Shown here one piece after another: positions 14,656-23,104 of a stretch of 64,000 nt of DNA. Made by a program: the position numbers and the translations under genes. Within the stretch, counting starts at the first letter, position 1; every line of letters starts with the position of its first letter. The notes below the pieces were generated by a model, which did no database searches, was not told the origin of the DNA, and saw only the letters and a list, made by a program, of their open reading frames with translations. The stretch is from DP-19 sp036496285 (lineage in GTDB: Bacteria > Desulfobacterota > Binatia > UTPRO1): the NCBI GenBank assembly GCA_036496285.1, contig DASXLI010000067.1, forward strand, positions 1-64,000, written 5' to 3'.

Positions 14656-16010
14656 CTGGCGCTCCGCAGCGCGACGCGGACCGGCAGGCCACCGCGCATC
14701 CCGAGGCCGACGACCGCGTCCGGCACCGCCTGGTAGCCCGCCGCGGGGCGCAGCACGCATCGTTGCGTCAGGACCGCGAGCACGAGCGTCAGGTGCTGGC
14801 GCACGAGCGCGTTCGCGATGCAGACACGCGGCCCGCCGCCGAAGGGAAAGTAGGCGAAGCGCGGCAAGCGTTGCGCCAGGCCGTCGAGCCAGCGCTCCGG
14901 ACGGAACGCGTCGGGCGCAGCGAAGTAGCGTGGATGACGGTGCGTCACCCAGCTACAGAGCCCGATCGAGGTGCCCTTGTCGAGGCGACGGCCGCCGATC
15001 TCGCCATCGATGCGCGACTCGCGCACGACCAGGAAGAACGGCGGGTAGAGACGGAGCGTCTCGTCGATCACCGCGGCCGCATACGGGAGGCGCGACAGAT
15101 CGCCGAGGGAGGGAACGCGGCCATCGAGCCCCTCGTCGACCTCGTCGCGCAGCCGTCGCGCAACGTGCGGATGGCCGGCGAGGAGCCAGACGGCCCAGCC
15201 CAGCGCGAGCGCCTCCTGGTGCGCGCCGAGCGCGAACATCACGCTCAGCTCGTCGACCAACACGCCGTCGGGCATGCACGGACGTCCCGCCTCGTCGCGC
15301 GCGCGCAGCAGGATCGAGAGCAGGTCCTCGCCGTCGGCGCCCGCCGTGCGGCGCTCGGCGATGAGCCGGCGCACGTACCGATGGACCGGCGCCATACCGC
15401 GCCGCATGCGCAGGTTGCCGGGCGCCGGAAGCCAGTCCGGCGTCGGCACGCCACCCGTGAGGCGCTGCGCGAAGCCGGCGAGCGCGCGCACCATGCCGTC
15501 CGCGACGACGTCGCGCTCGGCGCCGAGCGCCGCGCCGCAGAACACGCGGGCGTTGACCGTCAGCATGAGGCGCAACGCGTCGCGGTCGAATGCGCGCGCC
15601 TCACCGTCGTGCCAACCGGCGACCATCGCGGCCGTTTCGTCCGTCGCGACGTCCGCGTACTTCGCGAGGCGCTGCGAACGGAACGCTGGGACCGCCAAAC
15701 GGCGCTGGCTACGCCACCGCTCCCCATCCGTCGCGTCGAGCGCGTCGCCGAGGACGAGCCGGCCGATGACGCGGATGATCTTCGACTTCCGGAAACACTG
15801 CGGGCGCGTGACCAGCACGTCCTCGATGTCCTCCGAGCGCGTGAGGATGAGCATGCGCTCAGGGCCGAGACGAATCTCCACGACGTCTCCATGGTCGCGC
15901 GCCGCGCGCGCGAGGAAGGCGAGCGGATCGGCGCGGAACTCGAGAGCGTGGCCCAGGAGGAGCCGCCCCGGTGGGGCGGGTGCGGGCGGCGGTGCGATCG
16001 TCGTCGTCAT
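14652..16010 (-). CDS. cytochrome P450 with atypical I-helix
   Basis: A soluble P450 of 452 residues from the ATG at 16010 (an ATG at 16070 would add 20 basic residues). Seen: the WRSQRRLAVPAFRSQRL C-helix, the ExxR pair in VIDETLRLYPPFF (E317/R320), and the haem loop FPFGGGPRVCIANALV with C397. The oxygen-activating I-helix normally reads AGxE/DT; here it is ALGAHQEALAL, so the acid is H264 and the threonine is Q265. That argues against ordinary hydroxylation or for an altered proton path. The gene is first in a three-gene operon with overlapping ends, followed by an ECF sigma factor and an alkylation-repair protein. No ferredoxin or reductase is adjacent. Confidence 0.92.
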   Translation of the reverse strand: MTTTIAPPPAPAPPGRLLLGHALEFRADPLAFLARAARDHGDVVEIRLGPERMLILTRSEDIEDVLVTRPQCFRKSKIIRVIGRLVLGDALDATDGERWRSQRRLAVPAFRSQRLAKYADVATDETAAMVAGWHDGEARAFDRDALRLMLTVNARVFCGAALGAERDVVADGMVRALAGFAQRLTGGVPTPDWLPAPGNLRMRRGMAPVHRYVRRLIAERRTAGADGEDLLSILLRARDEAGRPCMPDGVLVDELSVMFALGAHQEALALGWAVWLLAGHPHVARRLRDEVDEGLDGRVPSLGDLSRLPYAAAVIDETLRLYPPFFLVVRESRIDGEIGGRRLDKGTSIGLCSWVTHRHPRYFAAPDAFRPERWLDGLAQRLPRFAYFPFGGGPRVCIANALVRQHLTLVLAVLTQRCVLRPAAGYQAVPDAVVGLGMRGGLPVRVALRSAR

Positions 16011-16112
16011 GGCCCGTATACGAACGACCGCGCGTGTACGGGTGACACGATCATCGTCGCGTCCCGCCATGGGTTGCAGGACCGCACGATCGAGCCGCGT
16101 TGGCGGAGGCCA

Positions 16113-16141
16113 AATATCATCACGATTTCAAATGGTTGCAA
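16113..16141 (-). promoter_or_regulatory. promoter candidate for the P450-sigma-Ogt operon
   Basis: On the minus strand TTGCAA (16141-16136) and GATATT (16118-16113) are separated by 17 nt, a sigma-70 layout (4/6 matches in each box), within the only A+T-rich patch of the divergent intergenic region. If used, the leader to the ATG at 16010 is roughly 95 nt. No motif typical of an ECF promoter stood out to me. Confidence 0.4.
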
Positions 16142-16191
16142 TGTGACGCGTGCTCCGATCCGTGGCACGTACGTTGCTGCTCTCTTCCCTG

Positions 16192-17979
16192 ATGATCGAC
16201 GGCAGCATCGTGTCCAGCACCTCCGTCGCCGGCGGCGCCTTCCTCGTCGGCGAGACGGTGCGTGACGTCTTCACCTACGAGGACCTCTCCGGCGAGGACA
16301 CCGCCATCGCCGAGGTCGCGGAGACCTTCGTGCGTCGCGACGTGCTGCCGCACGTCGACGCCATCGAGGCGCAGACGCCGGGCCTCATGCGATCGCTGCT
16401 GGAGAAGGCCGCCGGCCTCGGCCTCCTCATGTTCGACATTCCCGAGCACCACGGCGGCCTCGGCGTGAGCAAGGCGGCGTCGATGCTGATCGGCGAGCGC
16501 ACGTTCAAGCTCGCGTCCTTCTCGGTGGCCTGGGGCGCGCACACGGGGATCGGCACCCTGCCGCTCCTCTTCTACGGCACCCAGGCGCAGAAGGAGCGCT
16601 ACCTGCCGCGGCTCATGTCCGGCGAGATGATCGCCGCCTACGCGCTCACCGAGCCGAGCTCCGGGAGCGACGCGCTCGGCGCCAAGACCAAGGCCACGCC
16701 AGTCGCGAACGGCTACCGCCTGACCGGCGTGAAGCAGTTCATCACCAACGGCGGCTTCGCCGATCTCTTCACGGTCTTCGCCAAGATCGACGGCGACAAG
16801 TTCACCGCGTTCCTCGTCGAGCGCGACACCCCGGGCGTCAGCGTCGGGCCCGAGGAGCACAAGCTCGGCATCAGGGGCTCGTCGACCTGCCAGCTCATGA
16901 TGGAGGACGTGTTCGTACCGGCCGAGAACCTGCTCGGCGAGCTCGGCAAGGGCCACAAGATCGCCTTCAACATCCTGAACATCGGGCGGCTGAAGCTCGG
17001 CGCCGGCGCGCTCGGCGCGGCGCGCGAGTGCCTCGAGTTCGCGGTCCGCTACGCCAGCGACCGCAAGCAGTTCGAGACACCGCTCGTCGAGTTCGGCGCC
17101 ATCCAGCGCAAGATCGCCGACATGGCGGTGCGCATCTTCGTCGCCGACTCGCTCGCCTATCGCACCGCGGGCCTGATCGACGGCGGCATCGCGCTGATCG
17201 AGCGCGACGATCCCGCGTACGATGCCAAGGTGATCACGACCATCGAGGAGTACACGATCGAGCAGTCGATCGTGAAGGTCTTCGGCACCGAGACGCTCGA
17301 CTTCGTCGTCGACGAGGCCCTGCAGATCCTCGGCGGCTATGGCTTCGTCGCCGACTACCCGCTGGAGCGCCAGTACCGCGACTCGCGCATCAACCGCATC
17401 TTCGAGGGCACGAACGAGATCAACCGCCTGCTGATCCCGGCGACGGTCATGAAGCGCGCGATGACGCAGGGTCTGCCGATGCTCGAGTTCATGCAGCAGG
17501 TCGAGGCCGACCTTGCGAGCGGCAACGGCCACCACGAGTCGACCGACGGCCCGTTGGCGCGCGAGATCCACGCCGTCAACCAGGCGAAGCGCCTGGTCGC
17601 CTACACCACCCGGCTCCTCCTCCAGCGCGAGCCGGCGGAGATCGGCCGCCAGCAGCAGCACCTCGAGGCCTTCGCCGACATGATCATCGATCTCTACGCG
17701 ATGGAGAGCGCGGTGGCTCGTACGGCGAAGCTCATCCGCCGGCGCGGCGAGGAGAAGGTCAAGTTCGAGCGCGATCTGATCGCCGTGTTCCTCGCGGACG
17801 CGACCGACCGGCTCTGTGCGCGCGCGCGGCGCCTCTTCGGCAACGACAGCGAGGGCTCCGAGCTCGACCGGCATCTCGCCAACGTCGCACGCCTCACGCC
17901 GTTCCTGCCGCTGCGCGTGCTCGACGCGCGCGCCCGTATCGCCGAGCACGTCGCCGGCGCGGGCGGCGTCCTGCCCTGA
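16192..17979 (+). CDS. acyl-CoA dehydrogenase, long form
   Basis: A 595-residue FAD acyl-CoA dehydrogenase, longer than the short-chain type (about 380) and similar in size to very-long-chain forms. Seen: the N-terminal helical domain with DIPEHHGGLGVSKAA, the beta-domain flavin motif YALTEPSSGSDALGAKTKA, FITNGGFADLFTVFAKID, GIRGSSTCQLMMEDVFVP, and the C-terminal domain with ILGGYGFVADYPLERQYRDS and IFEGTNEINRLLIP (catalytic Glu in EGTNE). About 170 further helical residues form a C-terminal dimer-type domain. It passes electrons to ETF; an etfBA pair lies at 55.7-57.4 kb. It is divergent from the P450 operon. A GTG at 16150 is an alternative start. Confidence 0.93.
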   Translation: MIDGSIVSSTSVAGGAFLVGETVRDVFTYEDLSGEDTAIAEVAETFVRRDVLPHVDAIEAQTPGLMRSLLEKAAGLGLLMFDIPEHHGGLGVSKAASMLIGERTFKLASFSVAWGAHTGIGTLPLLFYGTQAQKERYLPRLMSGEMIAAYALTEPSSGSDALGAKTKATPVANGYRLTGVKQFITNGGFADLFTVFAKIDGDKFTAFLVERDTPGVSVGPEEHKLGIRGSSTCQLMMEDVFVPAENLLGELGKGHKIAFNILNIGRLKLGAGALGAARECLEFAVRYASDRKQFETPLVEFGAIQRKIADMAVRIFVADSLAYRTAGLIDGGIALIERDDPAYDAKVITTIEEYTIEQSIVKVFGTETLDFVVDEALQILGGYGFVADYPLERQYRDSRINRIFEGTNEINRLLIPATVMKRAMTQGLPMLEFMQQVEADLASGNGHHESTDGPLAREIHAVNQAKRLVAYTTRLLLQREPAEIGRQQQHLEAFADMIIDLYAMESAVARTAKLIRRRGEEKVKFERDLIAVFLADATDRLCARARRLFGNDSEGSELDRHLANVARLTPFLPLRVLDARARIAEHVAGAGGVLP

Positions 17980-17989
17980 GCGGACTCAG
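17976..17989. terminator. short hairpin at a convergent junction
   Basis: CTGAG and CTCAG separated by CGGA lie exactly across the stop codons of the acyl-CoA dehydrogenase and the coiled-coil gene. It is only 5 bp of stem and has no U tract, so it is a weak terminator candidate at best. Confidence 0.25.
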
Positions 17990-19854
17990 CCCGGACGCGG
18001 CGCGAAGCGGCGGGCCAGCGCCGTCGCGACGCTGAGCACCGGCGCCGGGAACATCACCGCCCAGAGGAGCCGTCCGCCGGGCATGCGCTCGGCAAGCGCG
18101 CGCAGCGACGCCACCTGAGCGCCGAGCGTCTCGAGGAGCGCCACGAGCGGCTCGTCGCTCGGCGCGGGCTGCGCCGCCCGCTCGCGCATCAGCGTGAGCA
18201 TCTCCTGCATCTGCGTGCGCATCTCGGTCAGCTCGCCGCGCAGCGTCTCGGTCGCGCGGTGGCTCGTCGTGATGCGCGCGTCGACCAGCGCGTCCTGGCG
18301 CGCGAGGCCGGAGCGCAGCGCCTCGACGGCATCGGTCAGCTCGCGCAGTCCCTCGGGCGGGCCGGCGGGCGCCACGACGGCCGCGGAGCCGCCCACATGG
18401 CGCAGCGACGCGACCTCGTCGCGCAGCGTCCGCGTCTCCTGCTGCGTCCGCTCGAGGCCGGCATGCACCAGATCCATCTCGTCGCGGGCGGCGGCGAGAG
18501 CGCCGGTCGCGACCTGCGTCTCCTCGTGCACCCCGTCGAGCTGCTGCCGCAGCGTCTCGACCGCGCGCTCGCCCGCAAGACCCTCGTCGCGCAGAATGGC
18601 GATCAGGCCGCGCGCGGCGTCCAGCTCCTCGCTGGCACGGCTCACCTCGCCGCGGAGCGCGTGCACCTCCTCGCGCACGTCCTCGCCGGCGCCGCGCACC
18701 GCGCCGATCTCGCCGTCGAGCCGCGCGACCATGCCGCGCACGTCCTCGACCTTGCCGTCGAGCTGGCCGACCGCGCCCCGAACACCGCCGATCTCATCAT
18801 CGAGGCGGCCGACGGTCACGCGTACGGAGCCGATCTCTCCCTCGAGACGACTCGTCGCATCACGTACTCCGGCGATCTCCGTTCGTATCTCGTCCGTCGC
18901 CGCCGTGAGCCGCTCCTCCGACTCCCCACGCAGCGCGGAAACCGCCGCGCGCACCGCCGACGAGTCACGCAGGGTGGCCTCGGCGGCCTCCTGCAGGGCG
19001 CCGATGTCGCCGCCGACGGCGGTCAGCGTGCCATGCATGCCGTCCATGGCGCGGCTCGCGTCGTCGAGGCGGCCGCGCGTGGACGCGACGTCGGCGCGGA
19101 GCAACGCGACGGTCGCCTCGGTCTCGGCCCGTGCCGCGCGTTCGGCTTCCACCGTCATCGCGACGTCGGCGCGCAGCGCCGCCACGTCGTCGCGGAGCCC
19201 GTCGGCCAGCGCCTGCAGCGCCTCGCGCCCCGCCGACGCCTCCGTCAGCGATCGCTCCACCTCGGCACGGGTCTCGCCGAGGCCGTGCTCGACCCGGGCG
19301 AGTGACGTCCCGAGCCGCGCCAGCTCCACGCTGGCGTCGGTGAGTGCGGCCCGCAGGCTCTCGATCTCGGCGCGCCCGGCCGCATCCTCCCGCGGCTCAC
19401 GCTCCTCGGCCGCCGCGGTGCCACTCTCCTCCGGAGGCAGCGGAGCCGCGGCGCGCACGGCCTCGAGCTCCGTTCGCAGAGCCTGGATGGCGCCCTGCAG
19501 CTGCGCGACCTTCTGCTCCGCCTCGGCGACCTGCGTCTCGACACCGCGCGCGATCGTGGTCACCCGCGCGTCGAGCACGGTCGCGTGCGACTCGGTCACC
19601 GCGCGATGCTGCCCGAGATCCTCGAGCTCTTCGCCGATGTCCTCCACCGCCGCGCGCAGGACGGCGAGGCCCTGGACGGTGCTCCGCACTGCGAGCAGCT
19701 GCGACTCGACCGTCGCCGAGATCTCGCGCGTGACCGCCGAGCGGCGTCCGCTTTCGGCGTCGAGACGCCCGGCGAGCGCGGCGATCTGCAGCTCGCAGCG
19801 CTGGATGACGGCGGCGAGTGAGTCGTCGGCGTCGGAGTCGGCGAGATCCGTCAC
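17986..19854 (-). CDS. long coiled-coil protein with C-terminal membrane segment
   Basis: A 622-residue protein that is almost wholly heptad coiled coil (Leu, Val, Ala, Glu, Arg), resembling SMC/chemoreceptor-signalling-rod type sequences but without ATPase or receptor motifs. Residues about 335-390 contain four 14-residue repeats of the form LDxEIGxVRGxVxx. Near the C-terminus RLLWAVMFPAPVLSVATALA is a probable single membrane helix with a short basic tail, so the rod would be anchored by its end. The ATG overlaps the stop of the GspE-like ATPase gene (ATGA), and both proteins have coiled coils, so direct partnership is likely. I do not recognise a named family. Confidence 0.8.
   Translation of the reverse strand: MTDLADSDADDSLAAVIQRCELQIAALAGRLDAESGRRSAVTREISATVESQLLAVRSTVQGLAVLRAAVEDIGEELEDLGQHRAVTESHATVLDARVTTIARGVETQVAEAEQKVAQLQGAIQALRTELEAVRAAAPLPPEESGTAAAEEREPREDAAGRAEIESLRAALTDASVELARLGTSLARVEHGLGETRAEVERSLTEASAGREALQALADGLRDDVAALRADVAMTVEAERAARAETEATVALLRADVASTRGRLDDASRAMDGMHGTLTAVGGDIGALQEAAEATLRDSSAVRAAVSALRGESEERLTAATDEIRTEIAGVRDATSRLEGEIGSVRVTVGRLDDEIGGVRGAVGQLDGKVEDVRGMVARLDGEIGAVRGAGEDVREEVHALRGEVSRASEELDAARGLIAILRDEGLAGERAVETLRQQLDGVHEETQVATGALAAARDEMDLVHAGLERTQQETRTLRDEVASLRHVGGSAAVVAPAGPPEGLRELTDAVEALRSGLARQDALVDARITTSHRATETLRGELTEMRTQMQEMLTLMRERAAQPAPSDEPLVALLETLGAQVASLRALAERMPGGRLLWAVMFPAPVLSVATALARRFAPRPG
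18679..18846 (-). repeat. four in-frame 42-bp tandem repeats
   Basis: Four consecutive 42-bp units (18679-18720, 18721-18762, 18763-18804, 18805-18846) encode LEGEIGSVRVTVGR, LDDEIGGVRGAVGQ, LDGKVEDVRGMVAR and LDGEIGAVRGAGED. Fourteen residues equals two heptads, so unit gain or loss would lengthen or shorten the coiled coil without breaking its register. Confidence 0.8.
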
Positions 19855-22754
19855 TGCGCCTCCGAGCCCGCCTTGTCGCCTTCCGCTTTCTGCGCGTCCC
19901 TCGCGGCGCTCCTGCGCCGGCTGCGGCGCTCCGCCTTCGAGGCGACGGCGTCGCCGCCGTCCTCGGTCTTGAGGTCGGTGATGAGCGAGCGCGCCGCGAC
20001 CAGCGCTTCCTCGCTCTCGCGCCGCAGACGCAGGCTCTCCTCCTGGATCGCGAGCAGCGCCTCGTCGGTCGCACGCATCGCCTCGGTGGCGCTCTCCGCC
20101 TGCTGGCCGCGCAGCTGCGCCAGCGCCCGCTCGTGGTTGCTGCGGATGCGGTCGAGCGTCTTGCGCATCTCGTCGGAGCGGACGGCGATCTCGGCGTCGA
20201 GGCGCGCGGTCAACGACGTCAGGCGCTCCTCGAGCCGCTGGATGACCATGCCGAGCGCGCCCTTGTCGGCGACGACCTGCGCGAGGAGATTGCCGACGGC
20301 ACCGGTGTGGGTCTCGGTGCGCGATGGCTCGCGCGCCGGCGCCGGCTCGCCGTCGAGCGGCGCGATGAGCGCCGGATCCTCCGACGCGGCGGGCGCGGCA
20401 CCCACCGCCCGGACGACCTCGCCCGCGGGCGAGAGGCCCTCCGTGCCGTAGGTGCGCTCGAGCATGCGCCGCACGCGCAGCACGAGATCCTCGCGGCGGA
20501 ACGGCTTCACGATGTAGTCGTCGGTACCGGCCGCGAAGGCCTGCGCCATCGACTCCTCACCGGTCTGCGCCGTCAGCATCAGCACCGGCACGAAGGCGGT
20601 GCGCACGTCCGAACGCAGGCGGCGGGTGACCTCGATGCCGTCGATCTCCGGCATCTGCAGATCGAGCAGCACGATGTCGGGACGCTCGGCGGCCACCATG
20701 TCGAGCGCCTGCTTGCCGTCCGCAGCGGTCATGATGGTGAGGCCGAGGCCGGAGCGCTCGAGGGTGATCCGCACGATGTCGCGCAGCGCCGCATTGTCGT
20801 CGACGACGAGCGCCTTGTAGCTGCGCGTGCGGGCCGGCGCCTGCGCCGCCGGCGCGGCGGGCGACGACGCGGCCTCGGCCTGCGTCGCCGAGGCGCCGCA
20901 GTAAGCGCACGTCACCCAGCCCGCCTCGAGCGGCTTGCCGCAGCCGACGCACAGCGAGCGCAGGACGTGGCCGCAGTGCGGGCACGAGGTGTACTCGTCG
21001 TCGATGTCGTGGCGGCAGGCGGGGCAGCGCAGGACCGACGCGCTCACCTGCACGACGCGCATCAGCTCCTCGCCGGTCGTGAGGCCGTTCAGCAGGGTAT
21101 CGCGCGCGTCGTCGAGCAGCGACGGGTTGCCTTCGCGCCGGGCCTGCTGGCGGACCGAGCTCTCGGTCCCGCCGCTCTCGATGATCTTGCCGATCGTCGG
21201 CGTGATCGGCAGCACCTCGTAGACGCCGACGCGCCCCGTGTACCCGGTCTGCCGGCAGACGTTGCAGCCCGCGCCGCGCCGCAGCCCTTGCTGGTCCGGG
21301 GCGATGTCGAGCAGGCGCTGCACGTCCTCCGACGGCGCGGTTGGCGCGCCGCACGCCTGGCACACGCGGCGCACGAGGCGCTGCGCGATCACCATGTTCA
21401 GGGCGGCGCCGATGACGTAGGACTCGATGCCGAGATCGATGAGGCGGGTGACCGCCGCGGCCGCGTCGTTCGTGTGGACGGTGCTGAGCACGAGGTGGCC
21501 GGTCTGCGCCGCCTGGAACGCGATCTGCGCCGTCTCCTTGTCGCGGATCTCGCCGACCAGGATCACGTCGGGATCCTGGCGCAGGACCGAGCGCAGCACC
21601 TCGGCGAAGGTGAGGCCCTGTTTCTCGTTGACCTCGACCTGGTTGATCCCCTTCAGCTGGTACTCGATCGGGTTCTCGATGGTGACGATGTTGATGCCGG
21701 GCGAGATCTTCTCGCGCAGGAGCGCGTAGAGCGTGGTCGTCTTGCCGCTGCCCGTCGGTCCCGTGACCAGGATCATGCCCTCGGGACGGCGGATGGCGTC
21801 GCGCAGGCGCTGCATGTTGGCCGGGCTCAGCCCGACCCGGTCGAGCGCGTGCACGGCGCTCGTGGCGTCGAGGATGCGGAGGGTGATCTTCTCGCCGTGC
21901 TGCGCCGGCAGGCTCGACACGCGCAGATCGACGACCCGGTCCGCGTAGCGGAGCTGGATACGCCCGTCCTGCGGCACGCGCCGCTCGGTGATGTCGAGCT
22001 TCGCCATCACCTTGAGGCGCGCCACGAGCGCGTTCTGCACCCACTTCGGGAAGCGGAACGACTCCTCGAGGATGCCGTCAATGCGGTAGCGGACGGCGAC
22101 AGCGTCGGTGCCTGGCTCGATGTGGACGTCGCTCGCGCGGCCCTTGATGCCCTCGATCAGGATGAGATCGGCGAGCTTCACGACCGGCGGCAGCTCCGCC
22201 TCGCGCACGGCGGCGCGGAGATCGCCACCCTCCTCGCGCAGCTCGTTGACGGTCAGCGACTCGTCGGGAACGTGCTGCAGGAACTGGTCGAGCGACTCCT
22301 GCAGGCGATAGACGTGCGTCAGCGCGTCGCTGATCTCGGGGCGCGTCGCCACGACGGCCTGCACGCGCTTGCCGGTCGCGAACTCGACCGCCTTCAGCGC
22401 GTCGATGTCGAGCGGATTGGCGGTGGCCACCTCGATCGTCCGCTCGTCGATGCGGATCGGGACGACGTTGTAGCGGATGGCGACGGCCTCTTTCAGCTCG
22501 CGCGACAGCCCGGGATCGAAGGGGTACGACGTCAGGTCGATGATGCGCAGGCGGAGCGTCGTCGCGAGCAGGACCGCCAGGTCCTTCTCCGTGAGGATCC
22601 CCTCGCGCTCGAGCAGCTCCGAGACCGCGACGCCCTTCTCATCCGCCTCCTGCGCGATCCGGTCCACGCTGTCGGCGGCGACCTTGCCCTCCTTCTGCAG
22701 GAGCCGCAGCAGGGCGCGGATGCCGTTCGAGCGTTTCGACGCAGGAGTGCTCAT
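19851..22754 (-). CDS. GspE/PilB-type ATPase fused to zinc ribbons, receiver and coiled coil
   Basis: A 967-residue multidomain protein. Residues 10-160: the GspE/PilB N-terminal domain. 190-570: the secretion ATPase, with Walker A GPTGSGKTTTLYALL (332-346), Walker B DVILVGEIRD, the His box GHLVLSTVHTNDA, and the zinc cysteines C465/C468 and C497/C500. 577-619: two further zinc ribbons (CPAC, CPHC, CVGC, CAYC). 644-770: a response-regulator receiver with D652/D653, phospho-acceptor D698 (IVLLDLQMP), T728 and K750. 820-935: a coiled coil. All catalytic residues of ATPase and receiver are present. An ordinary GspE ends near residue 570. The next gene overlaps by 4 nt and encodes a coiled-coil rod. 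A GTG at 22766 is an alternative start. No other pilus or secretion gene is in the window. Confidence 0.93.
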   Translation of the reverse strand: MSTPASKRSNGIRALLRLLQKEGKVAADSVDRIAQEADEKGVAVSELLEREGILTEKDLAVLLATTLRLRIIDLTSYPFDPGLSRELKEAVAIRYNVVPIRIDERTIEVATANPLDIDALKAVEFATGKRVQAVVATRPEISDALTHVYRLQESLDQFLQHVPDESLTVNELREEGGDLRAAVREAELPPVVKLADLILIEGIKGRASDVHIEPGTDAVAVRYRIDGILEESFRFPKWVQNALVARLKVMAKLDITERRVPQDGRIQLRYADRVVDLRVSSLPAQHGEKITLRILDATSAVHALDRVGLSPANMQRLRDAIRRPEGMILVTGPTGSGKTTTLYALLREKISPGINIVTIENPIEYQLKGINQVEVNEKQGLTFAEVLRSVLRQDPDVILVGEIRDKETAQIAFQAAQTGHLVLSTVHTNDAAAAVTRLIDLGIESYVIGAALNMVIAQRLVRRVCQACGAPTAPSEDVQRLLDIAPDQQGLRRGAGCNVCRQTGYTGRVGVYEVLPITPTIGKIIESGGTESSVRQQARREGNPSLLDDARDTLLNGLTTGEELMRVVQVSASVLRCPACRHDIDDEYTSCPHCGHVLRSLCVGCGKPLEAGWVTCAYCGASATQAEAASSPAAPAAQAPARTRSYKALVVDDNAALRDIVRITLERSGLGLTIMTAADGKQALDMVAAERPDIVLLDLQMPEIDGIEVTRRLRSDVRTAFVPVLMLTAQTGEESMAQAFAAGTDDYIVKPFRREDLVLRVRRMLERTYGTEGLSPAGEVVRAVGAAPAASEDPALIAPLDGEPAPAREPSRTETHTGAVGNLLAQVVADKGALGMVIQRLEERLTSLTARLDAEIAVRSDEMRKTLDRIRSNHERALAQLRGQQAESATEAMRATDEALLAIQEESLRLRRESEEALVAARSLITDLKTEDGGDAVASKAERRSRRRSAARDAQKAEGDKAGSEAQ

Positions 22755-23104
22755 GGGAATGCGCACAGTCCAGCACGTTTCAGGCCACTGTAACGCGGGG
22801 GCCGGGAGGCCCGTTTCGGCGTCACAAACGCCGCGAATACAATTGTTACATTGCGCCTCCCGGCAAATTTGACCGGGCGAGTGCCAAGAAACTGTCGCTG
22901 GCGGGATCCTCGTCTGGGACCGGCAGGCGCCGCGGGCTCCGCCCGCCCTCGTCAGACGCCGACTTCGGACCCGACGTCAGCGCCCACCGACCGAATGGTC
23001 GCGTGAGACCTTCGGTGGCTCCGCCGCCATCGGCGCGAGGCGCGCGACGGCGGCCGGCGCCGCGTTGCTCGCCTTCGCGCATCCCGTATGTTAGCTCCCC
23101 GACG
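22755..23104. other. divergent intergenic region, 350 bp
   Basis: No gene is seen. It holds an A+T-rich ACAATTGT palindrome near 22840 and a hairpin-capable CGGCGT / ACGCCG pair (22817-22833), both near the ATPase gene and on the side where its promoter should lie. A sigma-70-like element for the hydrolase gene is at the other end. Confidence 0.5.
23065..23092 (+). promoter_or_regulatory. promoter candidate for the hydrolase operon
   Basis: TTGCTC (23065-23070) and TATGTT (23087-23092) are separated by 16 nt and end 12 nt before the ATG at 23105, which would give a very short leader. The -10 box is good and the -35 box is weak. Confidence 0.35.

Noticed and set aside
19818..22793. A very long open frame (about 990 codons) on the plus strand opposite the GspE-type ATPase
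   Set aside because: It is Arg/His/Asp-rich with no domain, and it mirrors the codon pattern of the ATPase gene, as expected in 70% G+C DNA.
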